Numbered from the stretch's first letter, positions 37,058 through 49,099 are shown. The stretch: DNA of 64,000 nucleotides from Marsupella aquatica (GCA_973895155.1 OZ316897.1:7998001-8062000), one strand, 5' to 3'. Notes: generated from the letters alone by a model not told the origin. Numbers and translations: made by a program.

Positions 37058-38066
37058 CAAGATGACTTATTCCTCACGCCTGAATGATTAGAATGTCATG
37101 ATCAACATGTGAAAAGTTTGACGTCTCGCTATAAACGGCTACAGCACCCGTACCAATTTTCTCAACTCCTTTTTAGGGTAGTAAGTGATTAAAACATTAA
37201 TTAGGGGCAGTGGAGCACATTAATCCTCACAAAGCTGATCAAGATTGGCTGTTATGTTTCGTTTTATAGCCTAGCTGAATGACATAAATCGGCCCAACCT
37301 TATCGTCGATCTAGTACCTTTGCGGTCTTCCCGGGTGAACTATGCTTTCTGTGCAGTGTGGGTACCTTTGCTTGTGAAGAGTCTTTACTCAGTTGTTTGA
37401 GTCGGACCCTTGATGCATAACTCATTGCAAAATGCCCCAGCCGCTCTCTAATATCAGCCAGTCTCAAGCTAAACCGCCAATGCTGTTCAAGATGCCAATG
37501 AACTAGGCCAACCCGCCTGAATGCTAAATCTCAGTATCAAACAACCAAACTCAGCCATCGGCCAAACTCGTTGCATGCCCTGGGACAACCTCCACCATGA
37601 GAGAATCATTTTACAGGACGTTACGAAAGCTGATACATTATAGTCATATACGGGGTTCCTTTTACAAACTGAATTACTATTACTTTTGGCTGTGCTTCGT
37701 TTGGTTTTCTCAACAAATCCCTCAACAAATCCAGCGACTTATTAGTCCTTAAAGTAACGGATCAATTTCGAGTTTTCGAAACGACCATTTCCACACTCGG
37801 TGTCGTTCTGGAGGGATCCTAGATGGCATGTCTAAACACAATGTGGTCAAAGATCAAGTGCTCAGACGCATGATTCGGCTGCCCAGAATTTCATCGCTTT
37901 AGCAAACTGGTAGATAGACTAAAAAGTCCAATGCGTCATTGCGTCATTGCGCCTATTCTCAACATTTAATTACTGCGGCAACGATTGCGCCATGGAAGCA
38001 GTGAGGCATTCTGCGTGAGAAAAAAGTAGTGCACATCTAGCCTATCAAACCCCACATCACCAGTAA
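37058..38066. other. 1-kb intergenic spacer between convergent genes
   Basis: This holds the 3' flanks of panC (plus) and the tafazzin gene (minus). No open frame or RNA gene was recognised. Confidence 0.5.
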
Positions 38067-40220
38067 TCAAGAATGAACTGTATTTATGGATTTTGCCTTC
38101 AACACTAAGTCCTGAAGTACCAACCTTATACTCTCTGACATATGAGAGTACATCCAGTTTAGGGCTAATTCATCAAGAGGGGAATCCACACCCAGTTCTT
38201 GTGTTACCTTCTTGTTCTGCGTCGGATCTACATGCAAACATGTACTGTAATCACTTCTGGGTGATGGATGACTTGAGATGCTAGAGCCCACAAACCTAGA
38301 TGCCGAGTAATCATTACCAACTAAGGACCTACACCTGGTCTTAGCAATCATGGCCTTCGCGTCAAGCTTTAGTTGTGCAACGTCAAATACCATGGGCTCC
38401 CCAACAACTATGCTGATGTGCTTCATAAACAATGGAATTGGAGGCCTCTTCCCGAACCAAAAATTCTCTGGCAAAACCTGAATCAGGAACAAACATCGGC
38501 GCAGTTCTTAAAAACTGACGGGTCTATATGTACTTCAAAAACATGATAGCAGCTGGGAACGGTCCGGTGCATACCTTCTCGAAACCACTGTGAGCAATTG
38601 GTAGAATGATAGGGTTGACGTTTGCACGAGCAATAAGACTGGCAACTCCCCATTTAAAACGCCTCATTGGTTTATCCTCTTGTGATAATTTTCCTTCTGG
38701 AAAAGCATGCAACTGTTTGCAGGCAAACATAACACGTTAGCACATCTTCCTACCATGTCTGATAGATCTTCAATCGCGACTCTTTTGTTCAGTATGCTAT
38801 AATTTTATCCTCTGGTAAAATTGTCCATTGTACCCCATTGCAGTCCTACTCCTAGCGCAATCTTGTAGCCTGAGGCTGTAGGCTGAAAATGACCGAGATA
38901 CAGTTGACGGGTTGGTTTTCTGACAGGTGAGGGCACAAGATCCATGGGGACAACACTATTGACCCACCTACAAATGCTCATTGAATGGAGTCTATGGTAC
39001 CTCAGGTCCAGTATTAAATTAGCTTAAATGTTTCCAATTTTAGTCGATCTCATTTGAGCTTAGTAGTTGCTCTATGCAGAGGACGTGGCACATGCAGGTA
39101 TAAATAGAAAGTATTGATTTTAGAACCTCTCAGCAAGACATGGATTGCAGGCCATTTCACATCAGCATTCATCATCTTGACACACACAAAACATAAACAA
39201 CAGAAGAGAAGAAGTATTACAGAGCAAATTGGACGAGGACTAGAGGTCTCTCTCATAAAGCGTACTAGGCTTGGGCGTAGCATCAGCTTACCCAATCACC
39301 TTCATTGATAACGTCAAGAGCTTTGTTCATGTGTGGTTGATAAATGCCTGCCCCTCTCGTTATCGGAATACATTTTCCTGTAGAAGTAGACGACGATTTA
39401 GTTGGACGTGAACTTAGAGAAAAAGGGAACCACGATTCCAAAGAGAACCGTCTGCTTGTTCTTTGAATTTAGAGCTGATACATCACTTGTGACTTTCGGA
39501 AGCTGTTTCTGAGGTAGATACGAGCATCTGTAATAGCTTCTTTGATCCGAACCCTTAACAGGACGTTCACATTATCTTCATTCACGTTTGAGTAGATTGA
39601 AGATAACGAATGGCTGTCGTGAACATTACAAAAGGCGTGCCATGGAATTCATTCAGACAGGAATCACCCATTTGTGAACCTGGGTTGACCCCAAGGAGCA
39701 GCACATGTCCTCACCCAGGCGAAAGAAATATGAGAACAGGTGGTTTGTAAAACAGATGTCTTCCGCAGCAAGAGTCCACCGGCTCAACCTCGGGTCCTCT
39801 ATTGGTAGACCTTTCAAGCCCCACATCAATGGATCGTCTATCCTGTACAGAGAGTTGAGCAAACATAACTCACACGAGTCTAGGCTCAAATAAACACCTC
39901 ACACCCTGCCTCACGCATTTCTCAAAGCTCCTTAAGACTAGCTTTCATTCACTTGCCAAGTGAACGGAATCAAATTTTCAGTGTGGAAGGAGGTACCCGT
40001 ACGTGGACATGTGATTGCTGACTGTCAAGAGAGGCGTGCCTGGAGGCCTTGACTGCACCAAGTCAAGCAAAGTGTCCCTGTTGTAAACCCTGGTCCGATT
40101 CATAAAAGAAGTGAAGAGCTTAGCGAGACCACCGATCGTCGAGAGCACCAGGTGCCGGGGGACTCCCCCGAAATGAGAAGCATTCGAGGCACTCTCGATG
40201 AATCTTGAGGTCTTCGACAT
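38067..40220 (-). CDS. TAZ: tafazzin-type phospholipid acyltransferase, five exons
   Basis: Mitochondrial transacylase that remodels cardiolipin acyl chains. Minus-strand exons are 40220-40003, 39842-39715, 39377-39292, 38712-38575 and 38477-38067; all phases agree and the sum is 326 residues. The acyltransferase HX4D motif spans exons 1 and 2 as NHMST|IDDPLMW, a near-exact tafazzin signature. Exon 3, 86 bases with no Met-initiated frame of note, supplies KCIPITRGAGIYQ and ALDVINEGDW. Exon 4 supplies LHAFPEGKLSQ and ANVNPIILPIAHSGFE, and exon 5 KRPPIPLFMKHISIVVGEP. After that comes a Ser-rich linker, then a helical tail ending in LQDLVLKAK. The start is the Met of MSKTSRFIES; a slightly longer N-terminus upstream cannot be excluded. 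The gene converges on panC about 1 kb away. Confidence 0.95.
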
Positions 40221-41105
40221 CGCTTACCAAAGACCTGTAAACGCTACTTACTTCAAATAATCCTCGGTCTTGAATTTTCTTGTCACATCAGAAATCTGGG
40301 ATCCAGAAACGAAAATTCATCCCATCAATCAAACACCACCCCAACTAATGGAATTTCCTTGCCCAATTCATAACCTTCATCAACTTTCTAAAAAGCAGTG
40401 ACTCTGTCGTCAAGTGTAGAATTAAAGCAGCAACAAACGGCCAGAGCCATTTCTGAAGGTGCTCTGTATCCGCTGAAGAATCTAGCCCACAACATCGTCA
40501 ATCTGCCCTCCCATGAATCTGCTCAGCAACAGAAACCTTGCCACCAGTCTTGAGAATATGTCTGTAAACTCGGCGCTCGATCACAGAGCTTGAGTGCTGA
40601 GAATAATTTTGTGATCTGCCAAACCAGCACAGCCGGCAGGATCCTCTCCAGCTTCTTGCTCAGATCAGAACAGCAAAAATTGCAATGGGGGGGATTTATA
40701 ACATCATTCTATCTATCTAGTCCTACGGAAATCATCCGAGCGACACCGTTAGAGTCTGGGACGCTGGGCTGATCGGAACGAAACGAAGAACAGGATTTGA
40801 AACAAGAACGAGAAAGAAACGCCGTCCAAGAAAAGATTTACGCTGAAACTATATTTTTTTTCGTGAGATTTGTTCCAACGTAAATAAGGACATAAAAAAG
40901 TACCTTGCCAAAAAAAAAATTGAGTACACAATTAACAAGACAAAAAAATAATAGCACACACAGAAAGAAGCCAAACAAAGTAAAATGAAGTGCAAAACAA
41001 AAGAAGTCCAAAGAGGGCAATGAAGATGTTTGCAACCCCCTAGTTTTCCGCTGGAAAAGAGCGGAAAATAGCGGAAAATACAAACATAGGTAAAATTTGT
41101 AATCG
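40221..41105. other. spacer between tafazzin gene and tRNA pair
   Basis: It holds the presumed tafazzin promoter and 5' leader. From about 40,850 it is A-rich, with a run of nine A at about 40,910. A TAAAATTT tract at 41091-41098 gives four Ts just past the tRNA-Ser gene on the minus strand. No gene seen. Confidence 0.5.
41092..41095 (-). terminator. RNA polymerase III T-run after tRNA-Ser
   Basis: Four Ts on the minus strand begin eleven bases past the tRNA-Ser discriminator base. That is the expected place for polymerase III termination and is the only T-run following the tRNA pair. Confidence 0.55.
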
Positions 41106-41187
41106 CGTGGCCGGCAGGATTCGAACCTGCGCGGGCAGAGCCCACATGATTTCTAGTCATGCCCGATAACCACTCCGGCACGGCCAC
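41106..41187 (-). tRNA. trnS-AGA: tRNA-Ser (anticodon AGA)
   Basis: An 82-base cloverleaf with no intron. The acceptor pairs GTGGCCG with CGGCCAC, followed by discriminator G. The anticodon stem CATGA/TCATG encloses loop CTAGAAA, with AGA at positions 34-36. The long variable arm GTGGGCTCTGCCC is class II and typical of serine. The T arm is GCAGG-TTCGAAT-CCTGC, matching the B box. It lies five bases downstream of tRNA-Thr on the same strand. Confidence 0.95.
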
Positions 41188-41192
41188 TTTAC

Positions 41193-41266
41193 TGCTTCCA
41201 CTGAGAGTTGAACTCAGGACCTCCCGCTTACTAAACGGGTGCTCTAGCCAACTGAGCTATAGAAGC
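41193..41266 (-). tRNA. trnT-AGT: tRNA-Thr (anticodon AGT)
   Basis: A 74-base cloverleaf with no intron. Acceptor GCTTCTA pairs with TGGAAGC and discriminator A follows. The D arm is AGCTCAGTTGGCTAGAGC. The anticodon stem CCCGT/GCGGG (one non-Watson-Crick pair) encloses TTAGTAA, with AGT in place. The T arm is CTGAG-TTCAACT-CTCAG. No T-run separates it from tRNA-Ser. Confidence 0.95.
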
Positions 41267-41645
41267 TTGCTGATGAGACGGCGAATATTTTGCAATATAG
41301 CTTATTTGGAGAGATTGTTGAAGGTGGCTTACTCCTTGCTGTCATCTCTTAGTGATCTTACCTAGTCTCTCACTTCTCAGCTATAGAAGCTTGCTGATGA
41401 GACTGTGAATGTTTTGTTATATACATTCTTTTGAGAGATTGTTGAAGGTGGCTTATTCCTTGCTGTTGTCTCTCAGTGATCATTTCTACTCTCACTTCTT
41501 AGAGACATGGCTCGACCAAGCGCGCCATTGTCATGGGCGGGATGCTCTAGCCAAGCTTGATATTGGACTTGAGAACTATTCATAACATAAAGTTTCATGG
41601 GATTGTTGAAGGTACTTGTTCCTGCTCTACCCTCTTACTGAGCTC
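41256..41645. repeat. ~124-bp repeats of the tRNA-Thr 5' flank, three diverged copies
   Basis: Copy 1 (from 41256) and copy 2 (from 41380) both begin GCTATAGAAGCTTGCTGATG. They share GAGAGATTGTTGAAGGTGGC, CCTTGCTGT, AGTGATC and CTCTCACTTCT. Copy 3 (about 41575-41685) keeps GGGATTGTTGAAGGTA and CACTCTCACTCCTCAGCTA. The first 11 bases of copies 1 and 2 are the 5' end of tRNA-Thr. Confidence 0.8.
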
Positions 41646-41689
41646 TTACTGATCATTCCCACTCTCACTCCTCAGCTAGCACATCATTA

Positions 41690-43507
41690 TGAATGGTGGA
41701 TTGGACAAGTATGCCTCCTCTTCCTTCTCAGAAACATACTAGCCTCGACTACCCGTTCTTTGAACATGAATAGCGGGGGACAATAAAAATGTCACCAAAA
41801 TATATTCTTTATTCACATTCTTTGAAGGTTAATGAAATGATAAAAATTAATAATCATATATAACATACCATACTCTTTTTTCATATACACATATGTTATG
41901 GTGGCCATCATAAAAAAATCATGAAAAAAAGTACATATGCTTATCATTTCACATACATTTTGGTCATGAGTTTTCCTCAGAGTTTTCCCATCCACATCAT
42001 GAGCCATAGAGTTACGGTCAAGAGGCTTCACTCTAGAAGGTTAGGTCTGAACTCTAGCTTGTAGTTAGTGCTTTATAAGTAAGATGTAGCTCGACAAGAC
42101 ATAGTCACCAGGAAAGAGTTTTGGCATCACCCAAACTAAGAAGCATGAACATTTGTTCAATTCAGAAGTCAACAAGCAAGGGGTTTGAGTACCCCTTTTT
42201 CACATGGCCTTGTTGGGGACAAGCATTTCGAGGGCATCAACCAATCTATATCACTTCAAAGTACACTGTATGTGTAGCTTGTTCATGGTCAGAAACATTG
42301 AACCATCATAGGATGCAATTGTGGACTACCATTTTGAGGATATCAACCAAAACATCATCACATATCTTCAATGTACAGAAGTGTGGCTTGATCCTTAGGA
42401 GTTTGATTCAAGACAAGAAACATTGCACCATATCATGCAATTGTGGCTGCCACAACACACCCTGTAATCCAAGCAATCATCTCTTTGTGATGAACTCCAG
42501 TCCAAAATCTAGGAAAGCTGCTTGATCAATTTTTAAAAGGGGTATGAGTTGAATATTCCTGAGGATATTCCTGTCCCACTTGCAGATTTAGTAACAACAC
42601 TAGATGTGGACCCTTAGCTCTAGGTACATTAACTTAGATGTGTACATTAGTCCATCCCTCTAGTCCCTTAGATGGAGAGATATGCTTAGTAGACCCCCTT
42701 CTGGAAAAAGTGTGCCTAATCAACCCCCTCGATACTTTTCTCTAATCTGGACTGCTGATGGACCTTTCCATTTCAGATCTAGACCGTTGGTAGACCTCAG
42801 GGGGTTGATCAAGTAACAAGTTTCATTTTGGGGGTAGATTAAGCAAATACCTCCCCTTAGATGTGTACGTTTCCCCCTTTTGTAAATGATTCCATTTGCT
42901 TCTTTTGCATTGAGGACAGGTCGACTGTAGGCGGCACTCGAGAGATTCATAAACCCTTAAGTTTGACATGTCCGTTTTTGCCCCTCCGACAACTTCAACA
43001 ACCTCAACTTCATGACGTCGGTTCCCTAAACCCTTCTCTCTTGTGAATCCAGTTTTCATTTTCGAAGTGTAAAGACTTTTGTGATTTTTTTCTTTGTATT
43101 TTTGAGTGCATTAATTTCCCTTACAGCCTCCCTTCTTTTGAGGAGGGCATTATGTGAAGTATCACAAAAATAGGAAAGGTAAAACCCAAATATAGTGCTA
43201 CCAAATAAAATAATATAATAACTTTTATCAAAATCACTAGATCTGTTTTTAACTTCTTTCATGTCTTTGGCCAATTGTGGGCCATTTTCCTTGGATTTTC
43301 TATTCAAAGATTTATTTTTTCTTGTTTGTTATTGAAAAATCACTCAAGTTTTTATGCACATTAATGTCCTAGTTACTGGAATTATGAGAATAATGCGCTC
43401 AAAACTTGGGCTATTGCCCACATTTTTCAGGGTATCAAGAACTATAATACAAGGTTGCGCCTTTTTATGCAGTGGTCGTCATTTGAATTTGAAGGGCACA
43501 AAAATCA
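41690..43507. other. intergenic, left flank of the retrotransposon
   Basis: No gene was supported here. It holds one copy of the CGGCACTCGAGAGATTCATA module (42930-42951) that is arrayed at 51.0-51.5 kb. It also holds a segment at about 43436-43490 (ACTATAATACAAGG, GTGGTCGTCATTTGAATTT) closely matched at 50309-50365. These shared modules mark older dispersed repeats into which the copia element inserted. Confidence 0.5.
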
Positions 43508-43928
43508 TGTTGGGTATTTACTCTTATGTCTAGGTTAGGTATGACGTGGTTGGTACAACAACATGGTTTGGTACAACTACGTGGTTAGGTACAACTACGT
43601 GATTAGGTACAACAATGTAGTTAGGTACAACTACGTGATTAGGTACAACAATGTGGTTAGGTTAACTAAGTTGCACACTATATCATAAGAGGCACGTGTG
43701 CTTGGAGAGGGAGAACCAAGGCTCATTGTTATGGAGCCACTTGAGAGATAGGGAGAGCTTACACTGTGGAGACTCGGTATAGCCGACGGGCTTAGAGTTC
43801 AGTAAAGCTCTCTTGTGTGTTCCCGTGGACGTAGCCTCAAGGAGGTGAACCACGTATCTCTTGTGTCGACTACTTGCATGTTGGATATGTCATGTGCTTA
43901 CCGTTGCGATTATCGTCTATACTCAATA
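43508..43928 (+). repeat. 5' LTR (421 bp) of the copia element
   Basis: Starts TGTTGGGTATTTACTC and ends CTATACTCAATA, where the other LTR ends CAACA. The left part carries tandem 18-base units of the form GGTACAACTACGTGATTA. The right part from AACTAAGTTGCACAC is unique sequence, including GGAGACTCGGTATAGCC. Confidence 0.95.
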
Positions 43929-43930
43929 AT

Positions 43931-43942
43931 TGGTATCAGAGC
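43931..43942 (+). other. primer-binding site for initiator Met tRNA
   Basis: TGGTATCAGAGC lies two bases past the 5' LTR. It is the standard complement of the plant initiator tRNA-Met 3' end used by copia elements to prime minus-strand DNA synthesis. Confidence 0.9.
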
Positions 43943-44664
43943 ATGCCTAGGAGGTGACGTGTGTTCGTGACGGTTTTTTCCAACGTTGAGTGTCGGTGGA
44001 TTTCCCAGAGTTCCGTCGCATAGAACTTGGAGTTTATGGGCTCAACGGATAGATCAGGGCAAGGGCTTTCTAACGGTGTGAACAAATCGCTAAACGGAGC
44101 TCGTGGTGCGAAGAGATCTAAGTTTTTGTCATTCTGGATTTTGTGAAGAAAGTCGGCAATATTCGTGTTCGACGGTTTTTCGGAGGAGGGACCAGATTTT
44201 GTTTACTCGACGGTGTGAGCTCTACGGCGAAGGAAGCGTCGCATGTTATAGCTCCATTTGTAGATCGGGATGATCTGATCATTTCGGTAGCTGGTTTGTT
44301 GCCGAGTGTGTAACGAGTACGTCACAACGAGCAAAAGAAGTGTTCTGATTTTTTGACCGGCTATGGAGTCTTCTTTTGCCTGAGTGGGGTTTCTTGTTGT
44401 TGCAATCGACTCGGAGGGAGAAGCGTCAAGTGTTTTGACTCAACGAAGAGATTGAGGCAAGACAATTGTTTTGAGTCCGGGATTGGCTCTTGATGCGAAG
44501 AGGAAGGCTAAGAAAAATCATTTACCTTGTTGGACTTGGTGACGGCACCGAGTGCAATTCATCAACATTCATTGTTGACAAGCATTGGAAAACTAGGCTC
44601 GTGGGCTACGTGGCAGTGATAACCTTTGAGTTTTTTGAGAAGTTAAGAAAAACGTCATTTTTTC

Positions 44665-45654
44665 TTGATTTCTCACATGAGTGACTTGGAGGAGGGTTCT
44701 ATTGAGTCACCGGAGAGAACAGAGGAGGAAGCAGAAGATCTAGCGGAATTGTGGTCACCGGTATTGCGGCAAGTGACAAGAAAAAGGATGGGGACAATCA
44801 AGCTTGGAGGTCCCAAGTTTGAGGTTACGAAATACGATGGCCGCATGGACTACTTGTTGTGGGAGCGACAAGTGAAGGGGGTACTCCGTGCGACCGGGCT
44901 TGGGAAATTGCTGAAAGACCAGCCAAATGATGTCGACAATGATGATTGGCAGGACATGTAGGAGCAGGCTGTGAGCATCGTGATGCTCTATCTTCAGCCT
45001 AATGTCATCAAGCAATTGGCAGACCATGTCAATTGTGCATCATTGTTTACCGCGTTGGAGCAAAAGTACCATCAAAAGGAGCTATCGAATCGGCTCTACA
45101 CATCTTTGAAGCTTATGAGCTTCAAGATGAAGGAGGGAAGTGCAAAGATTCAGGACCATATTGATGGTTTCAACGACCTGGTCGTTGATTTGCAAAATCT
45201 GGGGGAGGATTTGAGTGATGAGCGGCAGGCTCTTCACTTGCTTAGCTCTTTACCCTTGTCGTATCAGTCATTGTCACGAGTGCTGCTTCATCATGACAGG
45301 AAGACTATCACTTACAATGAAGTTGTAAGTGCTCTGTTGACTGATGACTTGCAGCAGAAATTGACCATGCCCTCTCAGCCATCATCGTCGTCTGGTGCTG
45401 CCTTGAATGTGAATCGTGGGAGGTCACAGAAGCATCCAGAGCACCACATGAATGGCAGGGGAAGAAGTAAATCTAGGACAAGATTTGCTTCAAGGGGGAA
45501 GTCCCAAGAGAAGAAGCCGGTGGTATGCTGGAAGTGTGGCAAGACTGGCCACATTAAGAGGGATTGTAAGGGTAAGGCAGCTGAATCTTCATTAGCCAAT
45601 GTGGCTAGTGTTGATGGAGAAGTTGATTTACTCAACGATGAGTATGTTTTATGA
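44665..45654 (+). pseudogene. gag: copia gag, interrupted by one stop
   Basis: Encodes the capsid and nucleocapsid part of the element. Translation could begin at 44665 or at the Met at 44677. An in-frame TAG at 44959-44961 interrupts the reading after WQDM; the same frame resumes to 45654. The second half has the gag helical region (LADHVNCASLFTALEQKY, LLSSLPLSYQSL), a basic linker, and the zinc knuckle CWKCGKTGHIKRDC, in the expected CX2CX4HX4C spacing. The frame closes at 45652-45654, just before the protease, which is read in another frame. Confidence 0.9.
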
Positions 45655-48600
45655 AGTCAGGAGTATGCCCTATGCACATCATCTGGAGAGTAAATGATGT
45701 GTGGATTCTTGATTGTGCTTGCTCCTTTCACATTTGTTACATTCGCGAGTATTTCAATTCTTATTCTATGTCAAACGGTTCAATTTTGATGGGAAATGAT
45801 CACTCCTGTCAAGTTGAGGGTATTGGGTCTGTAAAGATTCAAATGTTTGATGGCATTGTGCGCACAGTGTCCGGAGTCAGGTTCATACCTGGCATGCGTA
45901 AGAATTTGATTTCACTCGGTGTGTTGGATACAAATGGTCATCAATGGCGAGTAATTGATGGTGAACTTCAAGTCATCGGGAGAGACAGTGATTTTGAAGG
46001 GGCGCAGACAAAAGAATTTGTATGTGTTGTAGGGCAATACAATATGTGGAGAAACCAATATGACCAAGTCTCACGAGGAAATGACTCAACTGTGGCATTC
46101 ATGGCTAGGCCACATGAGTGAGAAGGGTTTGGCTATCTTGCAGAAGAATGGGCTCATTTCTGATTTACAGTCTTGTAAATTGGATTTATGTGAACATTGC
46201 ATTTTTGAAAAACAGCATCGTCGTGCTTTCGGTGTTGGAACTCATCATTCCAAAGCGGTTCTTGAGTACATACATAGTGACGTGTGGGGACCATCCTCGA
46301 CTCCCTCACATTCTGGAAAATTGTACTATGTATCCTTTATTGACGATTACTCAAGATTTGTACGGATTTATTTCATGACGCATAAGTCTGATGTCTTCTC
46401 CATTTTTACAAAGTGGAAGGCCCAAGTAGAGAATCAGACAAGAAACACGATTAAGTATTTGGATACAAGGGTGAAGAGTCTAAGGTCAGACAACGGCGGG
46501 GAGTACACTTCAATAGAATTTGAAGAGTACTGTGCAGAACAGGGGATAACTCGTCATCTCACCACAGTTTATACTCCACAGCAGAATGGTGTAGCTGAGA
46601 GGCTCAATCGAACACTATTGGAGCGGTCACGGAGTATGCTGAGCCAATCAGGTTTACCACAGGAATTTTGGGCAGAAGCTATCAATACTGCAGCTTATTT
46701 GGTAAATCTTTCTCCTTCTAGTGCAATCAATTTCAAAACGCCGTTTGAAATGCGTTATAAGCGGCAAGCAGACTATCATGGCTTGGTAGTTTTTGGAAGT
46801 GATGCATATGCTCTCACACCAAAGCAGAATAAGACCAAGTTGGATCCTACGTCCAAGAAATGTATTTTTCTTGGGTATCAGAGTGGTGTGAAGGCCTACA
46901 GGTTATGGGATCCTATTGCCTGTAAGCTCGTTGTTAGTAGGGATGTTTCTTTCAATGAATCCAGATTATTGAAGGAGGGGGAGAATACTCAGGTCTCCCG
47001 TACTGACAAAGGAAAATCTCCTATCCCGGATCTCGTTGAGGGGGAGATTGATCATGAAGTGCATGATCGGAGAGAAGGAGGTGCTCCAAGCATGGAGCTG
47101 GTTCCTGTGCCAGAGGAACAAAAGGAGTTTATTGATGCTGGTGAGCAGCAAATGGATGTTGCTGAGCTTCAAATTATACCAGTAGACCCAATTCAACCGG
47201 AGTCATCGACTAGAAGAACATCTGGTCGTACTGTACGCGCTCCTCCTAGGTATGGACAGTGGGTTGATTCATCTCAACTGCAAGAGGATGATTTTGCAGC
47301 TGATGATGAGGGTGATCCGTTAATTTTGGAAGAAGAGGAACCTTCTTCATTTAATGAGGCAAGTGCTTCAAAGGAGAAGCAGAAGTGGACTGCATCAATG
47401 CAAACGGAGATGCAGTCACTAAAGGACAACAAAACTTGGGAGCTTGTTAAGCTGCCTAAGGGTCAGCAAGTGGTGGACAGCAAGTGGATTTACAAGCTGA
47501 AGGATAATTCCATAGGAGGTGGATCGAAGGTCTACAAGGCTAGGTTGGTAGCAAAGGGATTCACACAAGAGAAAGGTGTGGATTACAATGAGGTCTTCTC
47601 ACCAGTTGCTAAATACTCTACAATACGACTATTGTGTGTACTTGTTGTAATGTTTGGTCTGCTGCTAGATCAGATGGATGTTGTCACAGCTTTCCTCTAT
47701 GGCACCTTGGAAGAGGTGATCTTCATGAGACAACCGCTAGGTTTTGTGAAGAGAGGACAGGAGGAATTGGTTTGCAGATTGCTGAAATCCTTGTATGGGT
47801 TGAAGCAGTCACCAAGATAGTGGAACAAGCGGTTTGACGATTGGATTCGGTCACAAGGTTTTCACAGAAGTGTATTTGACCGTTGTGTATATTTAAAACC
47901 GGTGAAGAATGTTGTCTTTGGGTTCATTGTTTTAGTACTTTATGTGGATGACATGCTTATTGCGGCCAAGGATAGGTCTGAGATTGTTAAGCTTAAGGCA
48001 CTGCTCAGTGCAGAGTTTAAGATGAAGGACCTAGGGCCAGCTAAGAGGATTTTGGCTATGGAGATCACTAGGGACTTGGAGGCTAGTAAGCTATGGTTGA
48101 CACAGAGCAGTTATGCGAGGAAGGTAATTGCTAGGTTCAACATGGGGGATAGCAAGCCAGTAAGTACCCATTTGGCTGCACACTTCAAATTATCATAAGC
48201 TTTCTGTCCCACAGATTTGACAGAGAAGGGGCTGATGTCAAAGGTTCTTTATGATAAGGCAGTGGGAACTCTCATGTATTTGATGACTTGCACTAGACCT
48301 GATCTTGCCATGGCTATGGGCAAGGTGAGTAGGTACATGTCAAATCCAGGGAAGGTACATTGGGAAGTAGTGAAGTGGATTATCAGGTACTTGAAGGGTA
48401 CCGTGGATCATGGTCTTTTATTTGATGCGAATGCAAAGAATGCTAGATCATTGATTGGCTATGTAGATTTTGACTATGGACAAGATTTGGACCGAAGGAG
48501 ATCAACAACAGGATACGTGTTCACACTTGGCGGTGGATGCATAAGTTGGAGGTCTACTTTGCAGAAGTGTATTGCTCAGTCTACTACAGAAGCGGAGTAT

Positions 48601-48924
48601 GTTGCAGCTGCGAAAGCAGCAAAGGAAGCGATTTGGTTGGATAGACTTATCACTGAAATGGGATTGCCACAGGGGAATGTAAAGCTCCATTGTGATAGTC
48701 AAAGTGCGCTCCACCTTGCTGTGAACCAGGTGATGGACAACAAAGTGAAGCACATTGATGTCAGGTACCATTTTATCAGGCAGGGTGTGTTTGATAATTT
48801 GTTTGAGCTAGTCAAGATTGATGGTAAACTCAACCCGGCTGACGCATTTACCAAAGTGATTCTTTTGGAGAGTTTCTCTAGACACCATGACGTATTGCAG
48901 GTTTTGCAATTGCATCACAAGTAG
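45655..48924 (+). pseudogene. pol: copia pol: protease, integrase, reverse transcriptase, RNase H; disrupted
   Basis: The protease is read in frame 3 (about 45651-46080) with WILDCACSFH where family members usually have Asp-Ser/Thr-Gly/Ala, so its active site looks altered. Around 46060-46090 the reading returns to frame 1 for integrase: the zinc-binding HSWLGHMS and CEHC residues, then catalytic Asp in DVWGP, Asp in SDNGGEY and Glu in NGVAERLNRTLLE. Reverse transcriptase follows with WIYKLK, KARLVAKGF and the YVDDM catalytic motif, and RNase H with RRSTTGYVF and TTEAEYVA. In-frame stops are TAG at 47818-47820 and TAA at 48196-48198. The final stop is 48922-48924. The frame changes bracketing the protease look like two compensating indels. 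Confidence 0.9.
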
Positions 48925-49099
48925 AGTTTTCTTAACATTCATTGTAATTACTGATATATGCTCTTCCTCATTCCTATGTATAAGGCTACGGCTTAGTTCT
49001 GGTTTGCTCTAGTTAGAGAGGAAAACCGGTTTGGTTTTTGTCCAGAACTTCCCGCTGAGGGATCATATACATTGACAGTATTACTCTCCCCTAGACCAG

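Noticed and set aside
43545-43660. Evenly spaced 18-bp repeats that superficially resemble a CRISPR array.
   Set aside because: They are direct tandem units without spacers, duplicated in both LTRs of a retrotransposon, in a plant genome.
48502-48771. Minus-strand 89-codon frame inside the copia RNase H region.
   Set aside because: Shadow of the conserved RNase H coding frame on the plus strand.
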